Positions 36,993 to 45,055 of a stretch of 64,000 nucleotides of DNA are shown one piece after another; positions within the stretch are counted from its first letter, which is position 1; the number at the start of each line of letters is the position of its first letter. Made by a program: the position numbers and the translations under genes. The stretch comes from Candidatus Opimibacter skivensis (GTDB taxonomy: Bacteria; Bacteroidota; Bacteroidia; Chitinophagales; Saprospiraceae), in the NCBI GenBank assembly GCA_016721905.1, contig JADKHH010000023.1:248001-312000 (forward strand), written 5' to 3'. The notes beneath the pieces were generated by a model, which did no database searches, had not been told where the DNA came from, and saw only the letters and a program-made list of their open reading frames with translations.

Positions 36993-39689
36993 TTGAAGTA
37001 TATCAACCACATACTCATCCTCCTGATCTTAAGTGTCATGGCCTCTCCAGGCCATGCTCAGGATACGTTGATCAATAAAGCACTGCTCAAAGGGTTGATA
37101 GACAGTCTTTTCGAAGACACCATCGTACACCAGCCCCCGGCGATCACCCGCAATCCTGAAATCTTCATGTCCCCGGACAGCCTGGACGCTACCGTCGAAT
37201 ATGGATCTGCTGATTCCAACTATCTCGACAATGTCACCCGCAAAGTCCACCTCTTTGGCGACGCCTACGTCCGCTACAAGGATCTTTCGCTCAAGGCAGA
37301 TTATATAGTCGTTGACCTCGATAGTAGTATTGCCACCGCCGAAGGATTGCTGGATAGTGTGGGAAAACTGGCAGGTATTCCCGAATTCAAGATGGGTGAG
37401 GAATCCTTTACTGCGGAAAAGATGCGGTACAACTTTGTCAAGCGGAAGGGGATCATCTACAATGCACTCACCAAGGAAGGTGATCTGACCATCCATGGGG
37501 AGAAGACCAAGTTTGTAGCCGGTGGATTAGTAGATGGGCCAGACGATGATATACTCTATGGTTCTCGCGCTTTGATTACCACATGCGATCATCCGGAGCC
37601 TCACTTTGGTATTCGCGCCTCCAAAGTCAAGACGATACCCGATAAGCTAGCGGTCATCGGTTCTTCCAACATGGAGTTGTTTGGCGTACCTACACCTATC
37701 TGGTTGCCCTTCGGTTTTTATCCTGTTTCTGAAACGCGATCTGCCGGCCTTATCCTGCCCAGAGATTATGAGCGGTCACCACAATTAGGTTTTGGTATAC
37801 GTGATATCGGGTATTATTTTCCGGTGAGTGACTGGGCGGATGTCAAGCTGCTCGCAGATATCTACTTCAATGGAACGTATGGTTTAGGTGTCGCCAGTAA
37901 TTATGCTAAGAAGTATAAATACAGGGGCAATGTTGCCTTGCGTTATTCATACCGGATCACCGAGCCGTCCAATGATTACAGGGAGAATATTGAAAAATCA
38001 TTTTCGATTCGCCTTACACACAATCAGGATTCCAAAGCAAATCCTTACCAAACAATAGGTGGTAGTATCAACATCCAGAGCAATGACTTTGAATCACTCA
38101 ACTATAATGATGCCCAGAGTGCATTGACCAATACGTATTCCTCAAACTTCAATTATAGCCGGACTTTTGCAGGCAAGCCATATTCATTGACCGCCGCGTT
38201 TAATCATAGTCAGAACACGCAGTCTCATCTGGTGACGATCAATGCACCTGAGTTTAATTTCAGGCTTAACCGTATCTATCCATTCAAGAGCCAGAAAAGG
38301 CTGGGTCCTGAAGCATGGTATGAGAAAATTGCATTTCAATATGCGGGATCAGCGCGTGCGCAGGTCTCGGCCACGGACACTACGCTCTTTGATCGGAGCA
38401 CCTGGCAGAATGCACAATATGGTACACAGCACAAGGCAAATGCATCTGTCAACTTCAATGTCCTGAAATATTTCAATGTCACTCCGGCTATTGACTACGG
38501 AGAGACATGGTTTTTCAAGACACGCTATAGTATGTTTAAGTTTGATCCGGAGGATACTGACTTTGTACAGAGCGATACCATCCGATATCCCGATGGTACT
38601 ATTGCCTATATTGAAAAGGATACAATCAATTATGGCGTTGTAGAAAGGGATTCATTAGACACAGGTTTTGTTCCCTTCAGGAGTATGTCGGCGAGTATCA
38701 ATATGAACACCCAGATATTTGGTACGCTGCAGTTTAAAAAGGGTTGGCTCAGAGGTATCCGGCATGTGATCAAACCGAGTATCGGGTTTTCTTATTCTCA
38801 GCCATCTCCTGACACCTATTACCAGTATGTCAAATTCAGTGAGCTCTATCCGGATTCTACCAAACCTTATAGCAAGTTTGACAATCTGATGTACAGTGTG
38901 CGGCCTAATGATATACGACAGGCTAATCTCAATTATTCTTTCACCAATCTTTTTGAAGCAAAGTATTTCAATTCAAAAGATAGCACGGAGAAGAAGTTGA
39001 AGCTCTTTGATAATATCGGTGTGGGCGGAAGTTATAACATAGCTGCAGATTCTTTCAATTTCAGTCCACTGGGCATCAACGGTACGACCAGGTTGTTTAA
39101 GGGTATTACAACCATCTCGATAGGAGCGACCTATTCCTTTTATGGACGCAGGGCCAATGGAACATTGGATCCAATGTTGTACATCGAATCCGATAACAAG
39201 TTATTGCGCTTTGAAATGCTGCGATTACGCTTTTCGACGAGTATTTCGTTTGGAGATATCAAAAAGCTGCTGGAAGGCAAGCCTGTTGAAGGGCCTGGTG
39301 TACCTGGCCGTCCAAAAGATACGCGTGATAAATTTGAGGACCTCCTCAGTGGCTTTTCGATCAGCCACGAATTTGGCGTAGTCCGGATGGGTGTAAACGG
39401 TCCGGATGTCAACATGGTCACGACTAATAGTATCAACATGGTTGGGGGCATGGAAATCACGCCAAACTGGTCCATTTACTTCGGCAACATCGGCTACGAC
39501 TTTATTTCCAAGCAGATCACCTATCCGGATATCGGATTATCGAGAGATCTGCATTGCTGGCAGTTGTCCTTCAACTGGCAGCCTACACGGGGTACCTACG
39601 CCTTTAACATCAATGTCAAGCCAGGTACGTTTGATTTCCTCAAGGTGCCTTACAAGCGGGGCAACTACGACTCATCAGGCGGGTTTTAA
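36993..39689 (+). CDS. lptD: LPS assembly outer-membrane protein LptD
   Basis: 898 residues. The start is TTG at 36993: it gives a proper signal peptide (MKYINHILILLILSVMASPGHAQ), whereas the next in-frame ATG (37038) would delete it. Residues ~60-230 form an OstA/LptA-like jelly-roll (VEYGSADSNYLDN, HLFGDAYVRYKDLSLKADYI). The rest is a large C-terminal barrel (GFYPVSETRSAGLILPRDYERSPQLGFGIRDIGYY, then many aromatic-ended strands). It inserts lipopolysaccharide into the outer leaflet. The neighbourhood with amidase and MCE genes is typical of Bacteroidota envelope clusters. A TTG start may keep expression low. Confidence 0.9.
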   Translation: MKYINHILILLILSVMASPGHAQDTLINKALLKGLIDSLFEDTIVHQPPAITRNPEIFMSPDSLDATVEYGSADSNYLDNVTRKVHLFGDAYVRYKDLSLKADYIVVDLDSSIATAEGLLDSVGKLAGIPEFKMGEESFTAEKMRYNFVKRKGIIYNALTKEGDLTIHGEKTKFVAGGLVDGPDDDILYGSRALITTCDHPEPHFGIRASKVKTIPDKLAVIGSSNMELFGVPTPIWLPFGFYPVSETRSAGLILPRDYERSPQLGFGIRDIGYYFPVSDWADVKLLADIYFNGTYGLGVASNYAKKYKYRGNVALRYSYRITEPSNDYRENIEKSFSIRLTHNQDSKANPYQTIGGSINIQSNDFESLNYNDAQSALTNTYSSNFNYSRTFAGKPYSLTAAFNHSQNTQSHLVTINAPEFNFRLNRIYPFKSQKRLGPEAWYEKIAFQYAGSARAQVSATDTTLFDRSTWQNAQYGTQHKANASVNFNVLKYFNVTPAIDYGETWFFKTRYSMFKFDPEDTDFVQSDTIRYPDGTIAYIEKDTINYGVVERDSLDTGFVPFRSMSASINMNTQIFGTLQFKKGWLRGIRHVIKPSIGFSYSQPSPDTYYQYVKFSELYPDSTKPYSKFDNLMYSVRPNDIRQANLNYSFTNLFEAKYFNSKDSTEKKLKLFDNIGVGGSYNIAADSFNFSPLGINGTTRLFKGITTISIGATYSFYGRRANGTLDPMLYIESDNKLLRFEMLRLRFSTSISFGDIKKLLEGKPVEGPGVPGRPKDTRDKFEDLLSGFSISHEFGVVRMGVNGPDVNMVTTNSINMVGGMEITPNWSIYFGNIGYDFISKQITYPDIGLSRDLHCWQLSFNWQPTRGTYAFNINVKPGTFDFLKVPYKRGNYDSSGGF

Positions 39690-39732
39690 CTGTCCTGTCC
39701 TTTTGTCTTACTTTTGTACCGATACTATAGCC

Positions 39733-40968
39733 ATGCGTGCCACACTGATGTATATGCTTCTTCTGCTTCCGCTACTCATGGCGGGGCAAAGAAACCGGTG
39801 TGATGTTGATCAGCGGTTTGATCTCACTAAATCGAATCCGGTTTATCAGTCTTTCCTTTCACGTATAGAGCATGGCACTTTACCTGGCAACATTGAACCA
39901 AGATCTGAATCTTATTTTCCAGTTGTCATCCATGTCGTGATGCGTGAACCTCTGCAGCCTGTGTCTATTGCCCAGGCCATTCAGCAGCTTGATGTGCTCA
40001 ACGCTGATTTTGCTGCAAGAGGAAATAATATTGGAAAACTTCGTGATGAATTTCGCCCGCTCGTGGGGGATGCACAAATGAAGTTTTGTCTGGCTACTGT
40101 TGATCCGCAAGGGCAGCCCACGAGTGGTATTACCCATACGACCACTACGGTTCAGGATATTGCTTTACAAACAGGAGAAGGTGGCAGGATTGCAATTCAC
40201 TGGGATGAGCTTGGTGGTAAGACAGGTTGGGATCCAACACGATATATAAATATCTGGATAGGGGAGTATGGAGGCATACTGGGATCCGCGAGTTTTCCTG
40301 GCATGGCTAACTATCCGGAAGAAATTGGATTAGTCATCGATCCAAAATATTTCGGATCTATAGGTGCTGCGGGTAATTCAGGTTTCTATAGCGGAGGTCA
40401 CACCCTCACACATGAGATGGGACATTTCTTTGGATTAAAGCATATCTGGGGACAGGGTACTGGTGAGGATTGTAATGACAGTGATGAAATAGAAGATACG
40501 CCGAATGCAGCAGGCCCTTATTATGATTGTCCGCAAGGCGTGCAGGAGAGCTGTGGTACGAGTGATATGTATCAGAATTTTATGGATTTCACGGATGATC
40601 GTTGCCTCGCAGCTTTTACGCATGACCAGGTGATGATGATGCAAACAACTGCGGCAGTTTTTTATCCTGATCTGGATGTGGAAGGTACATGTACCGTTTA
40701 TACAGATACTTTTGATAGATGGTACGATCAACTTGTCTGGTCGTATGACCAGGCATCCGGCACCTATGTGATATACAACACCGATGGATGGATGGGGAAA
40801 ATAGAAGTCCAGGTGTATAGCGTTGATGGAAGGCTTGTACTTGAAGATGTGTGGGAGGATCAGTTGAGTTATTTACTTGATCTCAGTCATGGTGCAGCAG
40901 GAGTTTATGTGGTGAGATTGGTTTCGGGTGAGGAAGAGTTCGTACGAAAAATTGTGAGTGGTGAGTAG
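39733..40968 (+). CDS. Secreted M43-type (pappalysin-like) metalloprotease with T9SS sorting domain
   Basis: The ATG at 39733 (411 residues) starts a signal peptide (MRATLMYMLLLLPLLMAGQ); the frame is open upstream but overlaps lptD. The catalytic domain has zinc site HEMGHFFGLKH (H227, E228, H231, H237) and a Met-turn in YQNFMDFTDDRC. Cysteines before and after are typical of the family. The last ~85 residues (YVIYNTDGWMGKIEVQVYSVDGRL ... GVYVVRLVSGEEEFVRKIV) are a type A T9SS sorting domain. It is probably an extracellular protease. The gene follows lptD by 43 bases. Its final codons and stop merge into a GTGAGT repeat. Confidence 0.92.
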   Translation: MRATLMYMLLLLPLLMAGQRNRCDVDQRFDLTKSNPVYQSFLSRIEHGTLPGNIEPRSESYFPVVIHVVMREPLQPVSIAQAIQQLDVLNADFAARGNNIGKLRDEFRPLVGDAQMKFCLATVDPQGQPTSGITHTTTTVQDIALQTGEGGRIAIHWDELGGKTGWDPTRYINIWIGEYGGILGSASFPGMANYPEEIGLVIDPKYFGSIGAAGNSGFYSGGHTLTHEMGHFFGLKHIWGQGTGEDCNDSDEIEDTPNAAGPYYDCPQGVQESCGTSDMYQNFMDFTDDRCLAAFTHDQVMMMQTTAAVFYPDLDVEGTCTVYTDTFDRWYDQLVWSYDQASGTYVIYNTDGWMGKIEVQVYSVDGRLVLEDVWEDQLSYLLDLSHGAAGVYVVRLVSGEEEFVRKIVSGE

Positions 40969-41150
40969 TAAGTAGTGAGTTGTGAAGTTGTGAGTGGCTA
41001 GGAAAATCTAAACTTTGCGGCGTTGCGTCTTTGCGCGAGACTTTAAAGTGAGTTGGGAGTTGTGAGTGGCTAGGAAAATCTAAACTTTGCGGCGTTTGTG
41101 AGTTGTGAGTTGTGAGTTGTGAGTTGTGAATTGTGAATTGTGAGTGTTTT
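40955..41150 (+). repeat. GTGAGTTGTGAG word array with an embedded direct repeat
   Basis: GTGAGTTGTGAATTGTGAG-type words start in the last codons of the protease gene. A ~37-base direct repeat (GTTGTGAGTGGCTAGG, then AAAATCTAAACTTTGCGGCG) occurs at 40987-41023 and 41059-41096. The same GTGAGTT words follow the TPR gene on the other strand (50765-50803). Confidence 0.75.
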
Positions 41151-41170
41151 GGAGTTCATTTTAAAAGATT

Positions 41171-41902
41171 ATGAAAAATAGCATTTTAATACTAATAATG
41201 GCAATACTTGTGAATAGCGGGTGTCATTTGTCAAAGACATCGAATGCTGCGCCTGATGCGGAACCGCAATGGATGCCGTGGGTGATCAAGTATGAGCGTG
41301 GCCCATGTTTTGGACAGTGCCCGGTGTATGAATTTTATCTGCTGGAGGATAACAGTGGATTGATAGAAGTCAAGCAAAACCTGTTGGAACCGGGCTGGTA
41401 CCATGCAGACCTGGATCAGGAGGCTGTACATGATATCCTGATGGACATTGAGCCCAGGAGTTGGTGGAAAGAAGACATCAGTGGACTGCCGGAAATTGCG
41501 GACTTGCCATCTATGAGCATTATCTATAAGCACAAGGATGGATTGCGGAGGTTCGCTGTGAAAGGCAGGATATCAGATCCGGTCTCCAGGGTGTTTCAGA
41601 AAGTGGAGCATCTCGTCAGAGAGTCACGATGGTCCATCACGACGATGCGGCCGCTTGTGCCGGATCTGCCTGAGCCAACAGATGTGATTGTGCAACTCAA
41701 GGATGGCGTTGACGTCCAGGTGTGGATGAAGAAATATTCAACCTTCGGTATCAAGCTAAAAAAGCGCGTTGCACCGCATCAACAATATTTTGTGGTGACG
41801 AAACATCCGGAGATGGGCTCATCAAATGATTTCTTCCAGTACCTCAAGCTTGACGACGAAGTCGTGGATGCGCAGTGGGACGAAGAGCTGTCTCCCAGAT
41901 GA
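41171..41902 (+). CDS. DUF6438-containing lipoprotein
   Basis: 243 residues with a lipoprotein signal (ILILIMAILVNSGC; the lipobox cysteine is residue 18). Residues ~35-140 carry the DUF6438 signature YERGPCFGQCPVYEFYLLEDN with two closely spaced cysteines. A separate C-terminal part (DVIVQLKDGVDVQVWMKKY ... FVVTKHPEMGSSNDFFQYLKL) resembles protease-inhibitor/propeptide-like I9 folds, a weak guess. It should be anchored in the outer or inner membrane, facing the periplasm or surface. Function unknown. Confidence 0.75.
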   Translation: MKNSILILIMAILVNSGCHLSKTSNAAPDAEPQWMPWVIKYERGPCFGQCPVYEFYLLEDNSGLIEVKQNLLEPGWYHADLDQEAVHDILMDIEPRSWWKEDISGLPEIADLPSMSIIYKHKDGLRRFAVKGRISDPVSRVFQKVEHLVRESRWSITTMRPLVPDLPEPTDVIVQLKDGVDVQVWMKKYSTFGIKLKKRVAPHQQYFVVTKHPEMGSSNDFFQYLKLDDEVVDAQWDEELSPR

Positions 41903-41948
41903 AAAGCAAAGGGCAAGGAGCATGGAGCATGGAGCAGGAGCAAGGGGA

Positions 41949-42165
41949 CTGTCTGGAGACAGAATTTACTTTTCTTTAATTATTTGTTTTGAAAAAAAAA
42001 TGCTACTCCGTACCCTCCGGGCTGCGGATGGTAAATCAAGAAACTTTTGCCCTGATTAAAACATTCACAGGAGCCCCTGGCTCCAGGTAGAAATCAAGTT
42101 ATATTCCAACAACGACTAACTGCTGACTGAAGACTGCCGACTGAAGACTGCCCACTGCCCTATGC
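41949..42165. repeat. Repeat-rich gap: hairpins, structured element copy 2, TCAGTC words
   Basis: CTGTCT/AGACAG hairpin at 41949-41962. 42000-42096 is the second copy of the element at 5481-5580, with a GGAGCC/GGCTCC hairpin at 42071-42085. 42110-42165 holds GACTGAAGACTGCC words, the reverse complement of the array found after the antiporter. The antiporter start lies 36 bases beyond. Confidence 0.55.
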
Positions 42166-42200
42166 TTTTTTTAGTATCATTGTAGCCACAACCACACTGC

Positions 42201-43463
42201 ATGCCAACCGCCATCATCATCATCTTCATTGGGATCTTCATCTTCTGGGGGCATTACCTGGCGGCGATTTTTGAGAAGAGGGGCATACCGGATGTATTAG
42301 GGTTGATGTTGATCGGCATGTTGATCGGCCCGATCACCGGACTTGTAGACCCATCTTCATTTGATACGTTTGGAAAGTTATTCAGCCACATGGTCCTGGT
42401 TTTCATTCTTTTTGAGAGTGGGACGGATCTCAAGATTTCGGAGGTTAAGAAATCATTTCGGGAATCAGCAGGGATTACAGTCGTTGGCTTTTTTGTGACC
42501 TGGGCAGTGCTGGCTACACTGACCTATGTGATCTTCCACATTCCGATACTGGCTTGTTTGTTTATCGGCGCGGCCTTAGGTGGTACTTCGTCTGCTGTTG
42601 TAGTAGGGCTCGTGCGTAGGATTGCTGTTACGCCAAAGACTTCCACCACGCTCATCATGGAATCTGTCGAAACCGATGTCTTTACACTGGCGATACCTAT
42701 CAGTATCCTGGGGTTGATGATCACCGGGACGATAGAAATCAATTTGGTCCTATCTCAGTTTGTCGCATCACTGATTATTGCCCTGATGATCGGTGTCGGT
42801 GGGGCATTCCTGTGGTCAGTCATCATCAATAGATTTCCTGATCTGAAGAGTACAAAGTTTTCAACCCCTGCTTTTTTATTGATCCTCTATGGTATCACGG
42901 AGTACCTCAACTTCAGCGGACCACTTACGGCCTTATCCTTTGGCATCGCAATTGGCAATCTTAAATATTTTGAGCCTCGTTTCCTTGAAAAAATTATTCC
43001 AGACCAGGCCATCATTTTGCCCGAAACGGAGCGCTCCTTCTTCAGTGAACTGGTTTTCCTGTTGAGGATCTTCTTTTTTCTCTTCATCGGTATGAGTATC
43101 AAGATCGATCGGATGGATTGGTTATTATGGGGTGCAGTGATGACGCTCGTGCTCTGTGTGGTCCGCATCATGTATGTGCCTCTTGTGGTTCCGAAATCTA
43201 CACCATTGCTGGACAAGGCGGTGATCTCAAGTATGATACCAAAAGGTTTAGGTGCGGCGGTGGTGGCTACACTTCCATTTCAGAGTGGCGTAGCCAACGG
43301 GGATATCATACAGGCGATTTGTTTTTCACTCATACTCTTCAGTACAGTATTTACCGTTCTGTTTTTCTTCCTGATCAATACAGGTGTGAGTCTGCCGTTT
43401 TATCGGTTGATCTACGGAAAAGACAAAGAAGTGAGTAGTGAGCAGGGCGAAGTTAGCAGTTAG
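42201..43463 (+). CDS. Cation/proton antiporter, CPA2/Na+-H+ exchanger family
   Basis: 420 residues with about 12 membrane helices. Family features include the opening IFEKRGIPDVLGLMLIGMLIGP, then HMVLVFILFESGTDLKISEVKKS, FIGAALGGTSSAVVVGLVRR and ESVETDVFTLAIPISILGLMITG (the acidic ion-binding region). It should exchange Na+ or K+ for protons across the inner membrane. No regulatory TrkA/RCK domain is attached. The last ~12 residues (KDKEVSSEQGEVSS) are encoded by GTGAGTAGTGAGCAG repeat sequence. Confidence 0.9.
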   Translation: MPTAIIIIFIGIFIFWGHYLAAIFEKRGIPDVLGLMLIGMLIGPITGLVDPSSFDTFGKLFSHMVLVFILFESGTDLKISEVKKSFRESAGITVVGFFVTWAVLATLTYVIFHIPILACLFIGAALGGTSSAVVVGLVRRIAVTPKTSTTLIMESVETDVFTLAIPISILGLMITGTIEINLVLSQFVASLIIALMIGVGGAFLWSVIINRFPDLKSTKFSTPAFLLILYGITEYLNFSGPLTALSFGIAIGNLKYFEPRFLEKIIPDQAIILPETERSFFSELVFLLRIFFFLFIGMSIKIDRMDWLLWGAVMTLVLCVVRIMYVPLVVPKSTPLLDKAVISSMIPKGLGAAVVATLPFQSGVANGDIIQAICFSLILFSTVFTVLFFFLINTGVSLPFYRLIYGKDKEVSSEQGEVSS

Positions 43464-43918
43464 CAGTTAGCAGTCTTCAGTCGGCAGTAAGCAAATTGGT
43501 ATTGCAATTTTAAAAGGTAAATTTTATTGAATAGCCCCGACTTTCAAGTCGCGGGGAAAAGGGTCAGTTTTCAGTCGGCAGTCTTCAGTCCTCAGTCGGC
43601 AAATGGGTATTCCAATTTTAAAGGTAAATCTTATTGAAAAGCCCCGACTTTCAAGTCGCGGGGAAAAGGGTCAGTTTTCAGTCGGCAGTCTTCAGACCTC
43701 AGTCGGCAGTAAGCAAATTGATATTGCAATTTTAAAAGGTAAATTTTATTGAATAGCCCCGACTTTCAAGTCGCGGGGAAAAGGGTCAGTTTTCAGTCCG
43801 CAGTCTTCAGTCCTCAGTCGGCAAATTGGTATTGCAATTTTAAAAGGTAAATCTTATTGAATAGCCCCGACTTTCAAGTCGCGGGGAAAAGGGTCAGTTT
43901 TCAGTCGGCAGTCCTCAG
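43464..43918 (+). repeat. ~107-115-bp tandem repeat, four units, with CCCCGACTTTCAAGTCGCGGGG hairpin motif
   Basis: The stem-loop word GCCCCGACTTTCAAGTC begins at 43534, 43641, 43756 and 43864, followed each time by GCGGGGAAAAGGGTCAG. Between them are TCAGTCGGCAGTCTTCAGTC words and a TATTGCAATTTTAAAAGGTA segment. Spacing varies by a few bases because the TCAGTC part expands and contracts. No gene is present. Confidence 0.85.
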
Positions 43919-44302
43919 CTAAATAATTTTTGTGATATACACTCCCAAAAAAGTAAGCGCGAGCCCAATCAATACACTGGCCAAAACATACGTTACTGCA
44001 TATCCATACTGACCGTTGTTAAACAACGTCACCGTTTCGTTGGAGAAAGCAGAGAAGGTCGTAAATCCACCGAGTACACCTGTAGCGAGAAACAATCGCC
44101 ATTCTTTGGGGAAGGCCCAGCGCTCAGCATAGCCATACAATAGTCCGATACAAAAGCAACCGATGACATTGACCAGTAAGGTGCCCCAGGGAAAACCATG
44201 CGGGTATTTGTGAAGGAAGGGGAATGATACCAGGTACCTCAGCGCTCCGCCGATGAAGCTGCCCATGCCGATGATGAGGAGGATTTTTAAGCTCATCCTC
44301 AA
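43919..44302 (-). CDS. crcB: Fluoride ion channel CrcB/FluC
   Basis: 127 residues with four membrane helices. Family motifs are complete: GGALRYLVS, WGTLLVNVIGCFCIG (the Asn and Gly of helix 2) and TGVLGGFTTFSAFSNE (the Phe-box and Na+-site region of helix 3). It forms a dual-topology dimer that exports fluoride. The start may be the first ATG or the one two codons later. I see no fluoride riboswitch in the 170 bases upstream, which hold an AAGGCT word array and AT-rich DNA. It is convergent with the antiporter. Confidence 0.95.
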   Translation of the reverse strand: MRMSLKILLIIGMGSFIGGALRYLVSFPFLHKYPHGFPWGTLLVNVIGCFCIGLLYGYAERWAFPKEWRLFLATGVLGGFTTFSAFSNETVTLFNNGQYGYAVTYVLASVLIGLALTFLGVYITKII

Positions 44303-44305
44303 AAG

Positions 44306-44352
44306 TAAGAAGAAAAGGCTAAGGCTAAGGCTGAGGCTGAGGCTGAGGCGAA
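44306..44352 (+). repeat. AAGGCT word array upstream of crcB
   Basis: GGCTAAGGCTAAGGCTGAGG-type words on the plus strand begin within about 15 bases of the crcB start and read away from that gene. Confidence 0.75.
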
Positions 44353-44472
44353 GGGGGATACGGAAATAAATATATTATATAGAGTCGCGATTGATCGCGT
44401 CGCTACTAATTATTATCTTCTCAGAACACAAACCACGAACACAGGCTATCTTTAGTCCTTAAATGCCACCAT

Positions 44473-45045
44473 ATGACAAAGCGTAAGTTGATCAGGAATA
44501 TTATTCTTATCTCGCTGTTTTATATTCTCGCGCTCTTCGTTGGAATTACATTTTATATCACGGGAGCAAATGAAGACTTCAGGTATTTTGGAATGTTTAA
44601 AGAACTCTTCCCTATTATTGCAGCACTCCCATTAGCGTATCTTGGATTTTGTTTTCAGCGAAGGGCCAATTTTCACTCGGCGCTTCGGCAATTGTGGGTC
44701 AATATGATACATGCGGTCAATAAATCTATTCTGTATACAGAGTTTCGGGTTGAAACTGAAAAGGAATACCTGGAGGCTTTGTTATTGCTTTCTAAGTCTA
44801 TTGATGAAGTCAGGGGCGTATATTTTAATATCCAGGAGACGTCAACAGATAAAGGATATTATCCGTTTGAATCACTGAAAAGTATTTACACTATTGTTGA
44901 ACAAATCGGTACCAAGGATTTCAATGAAGCACAACTCAGAGAAGCTAATGCTAAAATCAGAGATCACTGGCAAACGATCAGGAAAACATTTCTTAGGGAG
45001 TTTGATCGCTCTGAGCCTACCTTTGCGGACACTATTAATAGCTAA
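44473..45045 (+). CDS. Membrane protein with two N-terminal helices and helical cytoplasmic domain, unknown
   Basis: 190 residues. Two hydrophobic helices (IILISLFYILALFVGITFYI, about 11-30, and ELFPIIAALPLAYLGFCF, about 44-61) are followed by a ~125-residue helical domain rich in charged residues (RRANFHSALRQLWVNMIHAVNKSI ... RKTFLREFDRSEP). I do not recognise a family. It is convergent with the patatin gene, whose stop lies 10 bases away, so it borders the TIR/barrel/patatin operon without belonging to it. Confidence 0.75.
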   Translation: MTKRKLIRNIILISLFYILALFVGITFYITGANEDFRYFGMFKELFPIIAALPLAYLGFCFQRRANFHSALRQLWVNMIHAVNKSILYTEFRVETEKEYLEALLLLSKSIDEVRGVYFNIQETSTDKGYYPFESLKSIYTIVEQIGTKDFNEAQLREANAKIRDHWQTIRKTFLREFDRSEPTFADTINS

Positions 45046-45055
45046 GCGATGGCGG

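Noticed and set aside
43464..43918. Four spaced repeats as a possible CRISPR
   Set aside because: The sequence between the stem motifs is itself repeated, so there are no unique spacers.
44353..44472. Fluoride riboswitch upstream of crcB
   Set aside because: I could not find the conserved pseudoknot layout; the region is AT-rich with a simple repeat.
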